From contig NZ_JACYTQ010000002.1 of assembly GCF_014841125.1 (NCBI RefSeq), positions 124,001 to 188,000 on the forward strand: a DNA stretch of 64,000 bases. Reading direction: 5' to 3'. The position numbers were made by a program, and so were the translations under genes. Shown one piece after another: positions 1 to 9,093 of this stretch. Origin of the DNA: Echinicola arenosa. Lineage in GTDB: Bacteria > Bacteroidota > Bacteroidia > Cytophagales > Cyclobacteriaceae. Within the stretch, counting starts at the first letter, position 1. The number at the start of each line of letters is the position of its first letter. Under the pieces are notes generated by a model. It was not told where the DNA came from. It saw only the letters and a program-made list of their open reading frames with translations, and ran no database searches.

Positions 1-483
1 TTACGTGCAGAAGCTTATTACTGGAAAGGAGACTTACAAAACGCCGCAGCCGATGTAAACGCGGTTAGAACCCGTGCTAAATGTGATCCTTATACAGCTT
101 CAGACATCAACATTGGGACCATTTTGGATGAGAGAGCGCGAGAGTTATTTTATGAAGAACCCAGGAAAACGGAGCTGACAAGAATTTCCTACATCTTCGC
201 CAAAACCGGAAAAGCGGCGTATAACGGAAAGTCTTACAGTGAAGACAACTTTGCTGATGATAACTTCTATTATGATCGCATGATGGAAAAAACAGATTAT
301 TACAACAAGGGCGTATTCACTATCCATGGTGACACTTATACACTAAGTCCCTACCACGTGCTATGGCCAATTCCTGCTGATGCCATTAATTCAAACACCA
401 GAGGAAGAATCAATCAAAACGAAGGATATGCTGGTTTTGAAAATAATATACCTCCTCTAACCACTATCGAGGAAACAGAATAA
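1..483 (+). CDS. RagB/SusD-family outer-membrane lipoprotein, C-terminal part only
   Basis: The reading frame is open from base 1, so the gene begins before the window and only the last 160 residues are seen. The fragment has the C-terminal SusD signature: an [11 protein letters not shown] helix, an AVRTRAK segment, then [19 protein letters not shown]. SusD proteins are surface lipoproteins that bind glycans and cap a SusC TonB-dependent transporter, so a susC gene probably lies just upstream outside the window. The next gene, an NHL-propeller protein, starts 184 bases later on the same strand, which links this uptake pair to the cytochrome/DUF1501 locus that follows. Family assignment is confident; the substrate is unknown. 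Confidence 0.9.
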   Translation, partial: LRAEAYYWKGDLQNAAADVNAVRTRAKCDPYTASDINIGTILDERARELFYEEPRKTELTRISYIFAKTGKAAYNGKSYSEDNFADDNFYYDRMMEKTDYYNKGVFTIHGDTYTLSPYHVLWPIPADAINSNTRGRINQNEGYAGFENNIPPLTTIEETE

Positions 484-632
484 ATCATCAAATCATAAAC
501 TTGAAACCTCCATTGGCTTAATTTTATTCAGGCCGATGGAGTGTTTTCATTTTAATAGTGGATCAGGTTTAATGCCGCTCACATAAAACATCTTAGTTAT
601 ATTGTAATAAGCTATTAAAAAAATTAATTTGA

Positions 633-646
633 AGGTCTAAAGACCT
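633..646. promoter_or_regulatory. Inverted repeat AGGTCT-AA-AGACCT upstream of the first NHL gene
   Basis: A perfect 6-bp inverted repeat with a 2-bp spacer ends 21 bases before the start codon at 668. Its position suits an operator or a short leader hairpin. No matching copy was noticed upstream of the second module, so a shared regulator is not supported. This is seen in sequence; the function is inferred. Confidence 0.35.
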
Positions 647-667
647 AATATACTATAGACCACTACC

Positions 668-1723
668 ATGTCAAAAGAAAATAACAACAATAGAAGACAG
701 TTTCTTAAATCCAGCTCTCTGTTGATGGCCACAGGGATTCTCTTTCCCAATATCAATTTTGGAAAAGCCCTTGATCCTGCAAGAGAAATCATTGGGCATG
801 GGGATTTTAAGTACCGTGTAAAAAAACAATGGGGTAATCAAGACCCTACAAAAATCCCTGTCAAAGATTGCCATGAGATGGTTCAGGATAAAAAAGGCAG
901 ATTGATTCTCCTGACCAATGAAACAAAGAACAATATTATTTTCTATGACCGTTCAGGAAAAGTGCTTAAAACTTGGGGACATGATTTCCCTGGCGCCCAT
1001 GGCTTAACTTTACACAACGAGGGAGGTGAAGAGTTCCTATATATCACTGACCATGACCGACACCAAGTCTTTAAAACCACATTGGATGGTAAAATCCTAC
1101 TGACACTCAACTATCCTAAAGAAACTGGCGTCTATGAGAAGCCAGAACAATACCGCCCTACCGAAATTGCTATTGGTCCCACTGGAGACATCTATGTAGC
1201 AGATGGATATGGATTAAGTTACATCACCCAGTATTCTCCAAAAGGTGAATATATCCGCCATTTCGGAGGCAAAGGGGAAGATCAAAGCAACCTCAAACAA
1301 GCCCATGGTATCTGTCTAGATACCCGAAAAACTGACCAACCAGAATTGATCATCACTTCCAGATTGGCCCATGAATTCAAAAGGTTTACTTTGGATGGTA
1401 ATCATTTGGAAACTGTTCCTGTAACTGGTTGTTGGATCAACAGGCCAGTGATCAAAGGACAAAACTTATATTTCTCTGTACTACGTACCGTAAGCAGGCA
1501 AGATTATGATGGACTCACCGTCGTCCTCGATAAAAACAACAAAGTTGTCTCTGCACCTGGAGGCTCTGCTCCCGAGTACATTGATGGCAAACTGCAAACC
1601 ATAGTTTACGATGGCCACACATTTATGAACCCTCATGATGTATGTATCGACAATGATGGAAACATCTACGTCCCTCAATGGAACTCTGAGCACACCTACC
1701 CTGTACAACTTGAAAGAGTATAG
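668..1723 (+). CDS. Tat-exported NHL-repeat beta-propeller protein (copy A)
   Basis: A 351-residue protein with a twin-arginine export signal (NRRQFLKSSSLL, residues 8-19) and a six-bladed NHL/SMP-30-like propeller covering most of the rest. It resembles proteins annotated as NHL-repeat or peptidyl-alpha-hydroxyglycine lyase-like. Blade motifs include GDIYVADGYG near residue 172 and NPHDVCIDNDGNIYVPQW near the C-terminus. His/Asp clusters such as FPGAHGLTLH and YITDHDRHQVF could bind metal. A close paralogue lies at 14532-15584. It is followed after 30 bases by the cytochrome gene at 1754 and probably shares a transcript with it. The catalytic role is not known; a secreted or periplasmic enzyme or binding propeller is inferred. 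Confidence 0.8.
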   Translation: MSKENNNNRRQFLKSSSLLMATGILFPNINFGKALDPAREIIGHGDFKYRVKKQWGNQDPTKIPVKDCHEMVQDKKGRLILLTNETKNNIIFYDRSGKVLKTWGHDFPGAHGLTLHNEGGEEFLYITDHDRHQVFKTTLDGKILLTLNYPKETGVYEKPEQYRPTEIAIGPTGDIYVADGYGLSYITQYSPKGEYIRHFGGKGEDQSNLKQAHGICLDTRKTDQPELIITSRLAHEFKRFTLDGNHLETVPVTGCWINRPVIKGQNLYFSVLRTVSRQDYDGLTVVLDKNNKVVSAPGGSAPEYIDGKLQTIVYDGHTFMNPHDVCIDNDGNIYVPQWNSEHTYPVQLERV

Positions 1724-1753
1724 TATAGTTTATTTAAATAACCGATTCTAACC

Positions 1754-4078
1754 GTGATCAACTTTAAGTCCTTCAAACGAATCATTCCCTTCGGCTTTAC
1801 AGGAGCCATGGCCATTTTGGTTTTGGGTCTTTCCTGTAATGATCAGGAAGATGAAAAAGTGGACTTTAATGCCGAAGTGAGGCCAATCATCAATAACAAG
1901 TGCATTTCCTGCCATGGAGGTGTAAAACAATCCGGAAAATTCAGTTTACTTTTTGAATCCGAGGCACTAGCCGCCACCAAATCAGGTGAGCCTGCCATCG
2001 TCCCTGGCCATGCCGATGAAAGTGAGATGATCAAAAGAATTCTCCATGAAGATCCCGAGGTAAGGATGCCACCGGAAGGCCCACCACTTGATCCCAAGGA
2101 AATAGACATTTTAAAAAAATGGATCAATCAAGGAGCCAAATGGGAAGATCACTGGTCTTTCATTCCGCCAACGGATAAAGAAATCCCCGAAATAAGCGAA
2201 TCAGGATGGACAGATAATCCAATCGATGCCTTTGTGTTGGAGAAAATGGAAGAAAAAGGACTATCACCTTCTCCACAAGCTCCCGCAGCGACCCTGGCAA
2301 GAAGACTGAGCTTAGACTTGACGGGGCTCCCGCCTACACCAGAAATGGTAAAAAAATTAGAAGAAAGTCCTGAATTGACGACATATGAAGAATTGGTTGA
2401 TGAGCTATTGGCCAGTCCACAGTACGGTGAACGCTGGGCAGCCATGTGGATGGACCTAGCCCGATATGCTGATACCAAAGGTTACCAAAAAGACCGTCAC
2501 CGCCCTATGTGGAAATTCCGAGACTGGGTTATTGATGCTTTCAATGCTGACATGCCCTTTGATCAGTTTACCATAGAGCAGATTGCAGGTGACTTGCTTC
2601 CAAACCCAAACAAGGATCAATTGATCGCCACTGGCTTCCATCGTAACACCATGACCAATGATGAAAGTGGTACCGACGATGAAGAATTTAGGGTGGCAGC
2701 AGTCCTGGATAGGGTCAACACCACTTGGGAAGTTTGGCAAGGCATTACATTTGCCTGTGTGCAATGCCACAGTCACCCCTATGACCCTATCAAACATGAA
2801 GAGTTCTATGAATTCTATGCCTTCTTCAACAATACGTCAGATGCCGACACCTGGACAGACAGCCCAACCATGCCTGTTTATACCAAAATCGAAGAGCAAG
2901 AACGGGCAAATATCCTACACTGGATTGACTCCGTAAAGAGTGCATCTCCAAAAACCAATTATCAATTTGCCCATCAAATCGAAGAAAAAGAAGCCGAATT
3001 AAAATCCATTCGACCCGACCCCTTGCCTGTCATGGAAGAATTGTCAGCTGATGAGCGACGACAAACCTTTGTCTTTGAAAGGGGCAACTGGATGGAACAT
3101 GGCAAAGAAGTACAACCTGGAGTCCCTGGTTCCATGCCTAAATTTTCAGACACCCTACCCAATAATCGCTTAGGCTTGGCCAAATGGATTGTGAGTGACG
3201 ACAACCCACTTACCGCTAGGGTAACAGTCAATAGAATTTGGGCCCAATTATTTGGACGAGGCATTGTAGAGACCCAAGAAGATTTTGGTTCACAAGGGTT
3301 TGAGCCTACCCATCCTGAACTTTTGGACTGGATGGCGGTCAACTGGATGAAGGAGCAGCATTGGCAACTTAAACCATTGCTGAAAATGATGGTCATGTCG
3401 GCCACCTATCGCCAGTCCTCCGAACTTAGCAAAGAGGCCTTGGATAAAGATGCCGCCAATTACTGGCTCAGCCGTGGCCCAAGAGTGCGCTTGACTGCCG
3501 AGCAAGTCAGGGACCAAGCTCTGGCTGTGAGTGGTTTGCTCAGCAAAAAAATGTTTGGGCCATCTGTAATGCCACCCCAGCCAGATGGTGTTTGGCAAGT
3601 CATCAACAACCCAGAAAAATGGATAGAAAGCAAAGGTGATGACAAGCACCGAAGAGGAATTTATACTTATTGGAGAAGAACAAGCCCCTATCCATCCATG
3701 GTCAGTTTTGATAGCCCCAGTCGTGAGTTTTGCGTCAACCGAAGGATTCGTACCAATACGCCATTACAAGCTTTGGTGACCATGAACGACCCTGTTTATG
3801 TGGAAGCGGCACAGGCCCTGGCCCTCAAAATGAAAGCTGCTGGCAGCACATTGGATGAGCAGCTGAAAGAAGGTTATGAATTGGCCCTGTTCAAGCAGCC
3901 GAAGCCTCAAGTGCTCAACTCTTTGAAAGAGCTCTATCAGACCGCATACCTACATTTTGAGGCCAATGGTGAAGGACTGGAAAACTTAGGAAAGCAAGAA
4001 ACAGATCCATCTATCAATGCCCTGACCATGGTTGCCAATTCCATCCTTAATTTGGACGGTTTCATTACAAAAGATTAA
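1754..4078 (+). CDS. PSCyt1-DUF1549-DUF1553 c-type cytochrome lipoprotein (copy A)
   Basis: A 774-residue protein of the planctomycete-type cytochrome family. The start codon is GTG and the signal peptide ends in a lipobox (GLSC, Cys28), so it is probably a lipoprotein. Domains in order are PSCyt1 (about 38-135, heme motif CISCH at 50-54, then MPPEGP), DUF1549/PSCyt2 (about 150-360, NPIDAFVLEKM... [16 protein letters not shown]), and DUF1553/PSD1 (about 470-770, [36 protein letters not shown]). A second CxxCH, CVQCH at 335-339, lies inside DUF1549. Such proteins are always paired with DUF1501 proteins, and the DUF1501 gene follows after 24 bases. The reaction is unknown; extracytoplasmic electron transfer linked to catabolism is inferred. 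Confidence 0.9.
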   Translation: MINFKSFKRIIPFGFTGAMAILVLGLSCNDQEDEKVDFNAEVRPIINNKCISCHGGVKQSGKFSLLFESEALAATKSGEPAIVPGHADESEMIKRILHEDPEVRMPPEGPPLDPKEIDILKKWINQGAKWEDHWSFIPPTDKEIPEISESGWTDNPIDAFVLEKMEEKGLSPSPQAPAATLARRLSLDLTGLPPTPEMVKKLEESPELTTYEELVDELLASPQYGERWAAMWMDLARYADTKGYQKDRHRPMWKFRDWVIDAFNADMPFDQFTIEQIAGDLLPNPNKDQLIATGFHRNTMTNDESGTDDEEFRVAAVLDRVNTTWEVWQGITFACVQCHSHPYDPIKHEEFYEFYAFFNNTSDADTWTDSPTMPVYTKIEEQERANILHWIDSVKSASPKTNYQFAHQIEEKEAELKSIRPDPLPVMEELSADERRQTFVFERGNWMEHGKEVQPGVPGSMPKFSDTLPNNRLGLAKWIVSDDNPLTARVTVNRIWAQLFGRGIVETQEDFGSQGFEPTHPELLDWMAVNWMKEQHWQLKPLLKMMVMSATYRQSSELSKEALDKDAANYWLSRGPRVRLTAEQVRDQALAVSGLLSKKMFGPSVMPPQPDGVWQVINNPEKWIESKGDDKHRRGIYTYWRRTSPYPSMVSFDSPSREFCVNRRIRTNTPLQALVTMNDPVYVEAAQALALKMKAAGSTLDEQLKEGYELALFKQPKPQVLNSLKELYQTAYLHFEANGEGLENLGKQETDPSINALTMVANSILNLDGFITKD

Positions 4079-4102
4079 GCAAAAAACTCTAAACACCCTG
4101 TC

Positions 4103-5593
4103 ATGAACTTGTTTGAAGAAGTTATTTATAAAAATGCAGAACTGAATACAAGAAGACATTTTCTAAAAAAATGTCTCTCAGGTATGGGAGGATTGGCGCT
4201 TGGTTCACTTTTGGGAAGTTCATTGACTAGTTGTGGCAGCAATGATCCAACAGGTCAAATGGCTGACCTGAACAATCCCATGAAAGCCTTGCCCAGCCAT
4301 TTTATCCCCAAGGCCAAAAGGGTGATTTACCTGCACATGGCTGGAGCCCCATCACAGCTGGAGCTTTTCGACTTCAAACCTGAACTACAGAAACTCAACG
4401 GACTTGATTGTCCTCCTTCCCTTTTGGAAGGAAAAAGGTTCGCCTTTATTCAAGGCACACCCCAAATGTTAGGCCCTCAATATCAGTTCAAGCAATATGG
4501 CCAATCTGGTGCTTGGGTATCTGACCGCTTACCTTACTTTTCCCAAAATGTAGATGATGTGAGCTTTCTAAAGGCCATGCACACTGATGAATTCAACCAT
4601 GCTCCTGCCCAACTTTTGATGCAGACTGGCAGCGCGAGACTAGGCAAGCCAAGTATTGGTTCTTGGGTCACTTATGGGCTGGGATCTGAAAACCAAAACC
4701 TACCGGGCTTTGTGGTTTTTGTATCAGGTGGAACAACCCCTAGTGCGGGTAAAAGTATATGGGGAAGTGGCTTTCTCCCAACTGTTTACCAAGGAGTACA
4801 GTGCAGGTCCAAAGGTGACCCAGTACTCTATCTTTCTGACCCAAAGGGAGTCAGCAGGGAGTTGAGAGAAAAAACCATTGACATCATCAATGATATTAAC
4901 CGTCAGCAATATCAGGAAGTGGGCGATCCAGAAATCATGACCCGAATTTCACAATATGAAATGGCTTTTAAAATGCAAGTGTCTGTCCCCGAAACCATGG
5001 ACATTTCGGATGAGCCGAAATATATCCACGAAATGTACGGTACGGAACCTGGCAAATCATCCTTTGCCAACAACTGCCTTTTGGCAAGAAGGTTGGCTGA
5101 AAAGGGTGTACGTTTTATACAGCTCTACCATTATGGTTGGGATTCCCATGGCTCCAACCAAAAAGAATCCCTCCACCACGGCTTCAATGACCGCTGTCAG
5201 GAGGTGGACAAGCCCATGTCCGCACTGCTACAAGATCTGAAGCAAAGAGGATTGTTGGATGATACCTTGGTGATCTGGGGCGGAGAGTTTGGCAGAACAC
5301 CCATGCGCGAAAACCGTGGCGGGAAAGAAATGAAATTTCAAGGCAGGGATCATCACTTGGAAGCCTTTACCATCTGGATGGCTGGTGGTGGTGTCAAGCC
5401 TGGCCTTTCTTATGGTGAAACAGATGAAATTGGCTATTATGGAATTAAAGACCGCGTCCACGTTCATGACCTACAAGCTACCATACTTCACCTTTTAGGT
5501 ATGGACCATGAAAAATTGACTTACCAATTTCAAGGTAGGGACTTTAGGCTAACTGATGTACATGGAAATGTTGTCGAAAAAATCATTGCCTAG
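4103..5593 (+). CDS. DUF1501 protein, Tat lipoprotein (copy A)
   Basis: A 496-residue DUF1501 protein, a family distantly related to the alkaline phosphatase/sulfatase fold. The N-terminus has NTRRHFLKK (residues 15-23), a hydrophobic stretch and a lipobox-like LTSC (Cys44), indicating Tat export and lipid anchoring. Conserved family segments are [14 protein letters not shown] (about 76-89), [24 protein letters not shown] and [17 protein letters not shown], which supply the Asp/His residues expected of a metal site. It lies 24 bases after its partner cytochrome gene, the usual arrangement for this family. A paralogue lies at 11415. The substrate is unknown. Confidence 0.9.
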   Translation: MNLFEEVIYKNAELNTRRHFLKKCLSGMGGLALGSLLGSSLTSCGSNDPTGQMADLNNPMKALPSHFIPKAKRVIYLHMAGAPSQLELFDFKPELQKLNGLDCPPSLLEGKRFAFIQGTPQMLGPQYQFKQYGQSGAWVSDRLPYFSQNVDDVSFLKAMHTDEFNHAPAQLLMQTGSARLGKPSIGSWVTYGLGSENQNLPGFVVFVSGGTTPSAGKSIWGSGFLPTVYQGVQCRSKGDPVLYLSDPKGVSRELREKTIDIINDINRQQYQEVGDPEIMTRISQYEMAFKMQVSVPETMDISDEPKYIHEMYGTEPGKSSFANNCLLARRLAEKGVRFIQLYHYGWDSHGSNQKESLHHGFNDRCQEVDKPMSALLQDLKQRGLLDDTLVIWGGEFGRTPMRENRGGKEMKFQGRDHHLEAFTIWMAGGGVKPGLSYGETDEIGYYGIKDRVHVHDLQATILHLLGMDHEKLTYQFQGRDFRLTDVHGNVVEKIIA

Positions 5594-5867
5594 ATATTCG
5601 CAACGGGATTATTCAGTACTACAGACTTTATTCCCAACTAATAGAAAAAGAAAGTTTTCAAAAGAAAAATACTTATATTAACTATCGAAAACCCCATACG
5701 AGACTTGCTTATAATATATTTTTGTTAAATTGCTATATCAACCTTTTTGTAGTGTAAGTCACAGGCGTTTGATTGGACTGATTTGACCAAGGGCTTTTAT
5801 CTTGACACGCGTGACTCCACTTCAAAATCATGAAAGTTGAAATGGCTTTTGCAAAGCCCAAATATAC

Positions 5868-8813
5868 ATGAGCAACAAGAAACAAATAACATCCTCTTCT
5901 CCCTACTTAAAGGCTGCGGTTCTTTCTGTACTAAAATGGTGTTTTTGTTTATTCTTCCTTTTTAGTTTCGAAGTCCAAGCTCAAAAACACCTGAACCTGT
6001 ATCAATTGCCCCTGGAAGGCCTGAGCGATGTGGAAGTTCAATCCATTTATCAGGATCATTATGGCTTTCTTTGGTTTGGTACAGCCAATGGGCTCAATCG
6101 ATTTGATGGGCAAAAATACATTCATTTTTCATATCAGGACGGAAATGAAAGCAGCTTATCCAGCAATCAGGTGAATGCCATCATCGAAGATGGAAAAAAC
6201 AACTTGTGGGTTGGGACTAAATATGGTCTCAACAAGTTTGATCGGAACACCAACACCTTTAAAAGGTACTTACCAGCAACCAATGACTCAAGTTCCATTC
6301 CCGGAAAAAACATTAAAGTACTGTTTCTTGACCAGTCCCAAAACCTTTGGATTGGAACCAATGAAGGGCTTTCCCAATATGATGCGGATGCTGATCAATT
6401 CATCAATTATTTCCATCAAGAGGGGAACCCTAACAGCCTGAGTGGCAACAGTGTCAATCAAATCATTCAGGACTCCAAAGGACGGCTTTGGGTTGGAACC
6501 AACTATTCGGGTGTTAGCCTTTTTGAACCCGAAAAGAATATTTTCATCAATTTCAAACATGAACCTTCAGATCCCGAAAGTCTTAGTGGAAACACCATCA
6601 TTTCCCTTTTTGAGGATAGCTATAAAAACATCTGGATAGGCACCATCAGAAATGGACTGAACAGGTTTGATGAAAGCACCCATACTTTCAAACATTATTC
6701 TCAAGGGAGTCACAGAGGAAGCCTTGCTACCAACTCTATCTATTCCATCACAGAAAATATGGATAGGAACCTGATTATTGGTGGAATGCAAGGCGGAATG
6801 AGTATTTATAACCGCAATACGGATACCTTTGTCAGGTACAATACCAAGGGACAAATCAACCTCAAAGGAAACACCGCCAGTGTACTGACCGACTTTATCA
6901 CCAAAGAAAAACAAATACTGATAGCAACCAGCAATGGCGGAGTAAATATCTATGATAACCACCCTAGTAATTTCATTACCTATCAGCAAAACCCAATTAA
7001 TGACCAGGGGTTGAGCATTGATCATGTCACCGCTTTACTGACTGATGATCGTGGACTGGTTTGGATCGGCACCAACGGCGGTGGACTGAACCAATTTGAC
7101 CCTGAAAGTGAAAAGTTTACCCACTTTCTCAAAAGCAACCAAAAGGGTTCATTGATGGATAACACCATCCTTTCCATTTCAAAATTCAATGGTAAAGATA
7201 TTTTATTACTCAACACCCAGTTGAACGGATTGGCCACCTACAACAGGTCCAATGGCCAGTTTAGCAATATCGATATTTCGCTTACTAATGCACAGGAAAC
7301 TAATATCATATCCATCGTGATCGACCAATTAAATAAAATATGGATCAGCACTGCTGAACAACTTTTTGTATTGAAAGATCTCAAGGCAAGTCCTGAAAAA
7401 ATCATTCAGTTAAAAGGAGAAGGAGACGAAACCTTCTCAAGCTTACTGGAAGATAAGAATGGGAACTTACTGGCTACCACCAACCTGGGCATCTACCAGA
7501 TCGAAAACACGTCAGCTTACCCTAGTTCTTTCCTGCCTTTTCCAAAGTCTCCCAATCAAAACTTTAACATAAATGGAATAACAGAAGACCCAAAAGGACA
7601 AATTTGGATCTTCACTCAGCAAGCGGGAATTTGGCGTTTGGAGGAGAAAAAATTCATCCAAATCCCAAGTGGATCCCTTGCCCAAAAACAAATCAGCAAC
7701 CTGTTTTTCATTGATGAGGCCCTATGGGTTACGGCTGACAATGGCTTATTTCGCTGTAAACTTAACAATGACTCCATCAACATTGTCAATCATTATACAC
7801 CTACAGACGGTTTGCCCAATAGTGTTTTTTCCAGAGGAGCGGTGGCCGAAAGTAAAGATGGACATTATTTCTTAGGCAGTTTGGGAGGCTTGAGTTCCTT
7901 TCATCCTGACAGCCTTCAGACCAACCCCAACATTCCTCCCATTGTGCTGACCAGTTTATCCATTGACAATAAAAAAGTCCCACAGGGAACCAAGGGGATA
8001 ATGGAAAGGGAAATCAACCAAATGGAACAGATCATACTTCCAGAAGGCAGCAATGATTTCAGTTTGTCCTTTGCCAGTCTGAACTATATCAAGCCTGAAA
8101 AAAACCAGTATGCGTATAAATTAGAAGGGATTGATGAAGACTGGACATATACTACCCATACTTCGGCCAACTATGTCGATTTACCACCTGGAAGTTATAC
8201 CTTTACAGTCAAAGGCAGCAATAATGATGGTTTGTGGAATGAAAATGGCCGATCCATCATAATCAAAGTCCCGGGAAGCTCCTATTTTAGCTCTTTTTGG
8301 CTGGTAGGTTTATTTATCCTTTTAGTCCTTTCAGGTGCTTTTATCTTTATCACCAAACAAAAACTTTCTCAACCCGACATTATTGTACCTCAAAAACACC
8401 CAGTCCCAAGACCAGTTTTGGAAGAAGGTGAAATAAGATCATTGGAAAGCAAGGAAGAGTCATCAGATGACTTCTTTGAAAGGGCCAAAGCCATTGTTTT
8501 GGACCACCTTCAGGAGGAATCATTTGATGTGAATATGCTGAGTCGGGAACTAGGAACCAGTCGTACCCAGCTTTACAGAAAATTCAAAGAAAACAATGGG
8601 GAAACAGTTTCTTCCTTTATTAAAGAAATCAAACTCAATAAAGCCCATCAGCTCTTAACCACCTGTCAATTTACCATCACGGAAGTATTCCAAATGTCCG
8701 GCTTCAAATCAGCTTCTCACTTCAGTAAATCCTTCCAATCAAGGTTCGGACAATCTCCTTCTGAATTAATGACCCAACACAAAAGAAAAACCAAGCAAAC
8801 AAGCCATTCCTAA
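5868..8813 (+). CDS. Membrane-spanning propeller/Y_Y_Y sensor fused directly to an AraC-type DNA-binding domain
   Basis: A 981-residue regulator. An N-terminal signal/TM segment (about 23-40) precedes two-component-propeller repeats (GFLWFGTANGLNRFD, NNLWVGTKYGLNKFD, KNIWIGTIRNGLNRFD and others). A Y_Y_Y domain (about 745-800) and one TM helix (about 810-828) follow. After a short cytoplasmic linker comes an AraC HTH domain (about 868-970, DVNMLSRELGTSRTQLYRKF). It resembles a hybrid two-component system, but no HisKA, HATPase or receiver domain lies between TM and HTH. It therefore appears to be a one-component membrane regulator sensing a periplasmic ligand. Its place between the two cytochrome/DUF1501 modules suggests it controls them and perhaps the upstream SusCD pair. 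Confidence 0.85.
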   Translation: MSNKKQITSSSPYLKAAVLSVLKWCFCLFFLFSFEVQAQKHLNLYQLPLEGLSDVEVQSIYQDHYGFLWFGTANGLNRFDGQKYIHFSYQDGNESSLSSNQVNAIIEDGKNNLWVGTKYGLNKFDRNTNTFKRYLPATNDSSSIPGKNIKVLFLDQSQNLWIGTNEGLSQYDADADQFINYFHQEGNPNSLSGNSVNQIIQDSKGRLWVGTNYSGVSLFEPEKNIFINFKHEPSDPESLSGNTIISLFEDSYKNIWIGTIRNGLNRFDESTHTFKHYSQGSHRGSLATNSIYSITENMDRNLIIGGMQGGMSIYNRNTDTFVRYNTKGQINLKGNTASVLTDFITKEKQILIATSNGGVNIYDNHPSNFITYQQNPINDQGLSIDHVTALLTDDRGLVWIGTNGGGLNQFDPESEKFTHFLKSNQKGSLMDNTILSISKFNGKDILLLNTQLNGLATYNRSNGQFSNIDISLTNAQETNIISIVIDQLNKIWISTAEQLFVLKDLKASPEKIIQLKGEGDETFSSLLEDKNGNLLATTNLGIYQIENTSAYPSSFLPFPKSPNQNFNINGITEDPKGQIWIFTQQAGIWRLEEKKFIQIPSGSLAQKQISNLFFIDEALWVTADNGLFRCKLNNDSINIVNHYTPTDGLPNSVFSRGAVAESKDGHYFLGSLGGLSSFHPDSLQTNPNIPPIVLTSLSIDNKKVPQGTKGIMEREINQMEQIILPEGSNDFSLSFASLNYIKPEKNQYAYKLEGIDEDWTYTTHTSANYVDLPPGSYTFTVKGSNNDGLWNENGRSIIIKVPGSSYFSSFWLVGLFILLVLSGAFIFITKQKLSQPDIIVPQKHPVPRPVLEEGEIRSLESKEESSDDFFERAKAIVLDHLQEESFDVNMLSRELGTSRTQLYRKFKENNGETVSSFIKEIKLNKAHQLLTTCQFTITEVFQMSGFKSASHFSKSFQSRFGQSPSELMTQHKRKTKQTSHS

Positions 8814-9093
8814 CCAAAAGCTCCCAAAAAGTACATTTGGAACAAATAAACAAGTGATTTGGGACAATAAGGAAAGCATTGAAGGGGAAAATTAAACATA
8901 TTTGTTCTTATATATAAACTGTCAACATCAGGCAAGGTAAGTCCTTTTCTTTTGATGAAAATTGGATATCGAGCTTGGTAACGAGAGTGGCTAATCTTGA
9001 TCATTCAAATTTTAAAATGACTTGACCTGATGCCATTTTCATCAATGTGTAGCAGACCGTTTGTAAAAAAAACATGCATCTTTTTCCCATGAT

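Noticed and set aside
2149-3649. Several minus-strand frames over the first cytochrome gene
   Set aside because: They are shadows of a strongly conserved + strand gene with two heme motifs and clear domains.
5868-8813. Hybrid two-component system
   Set aside because: No kinase or receiver domain is present; it is a one-component membrane regulator.
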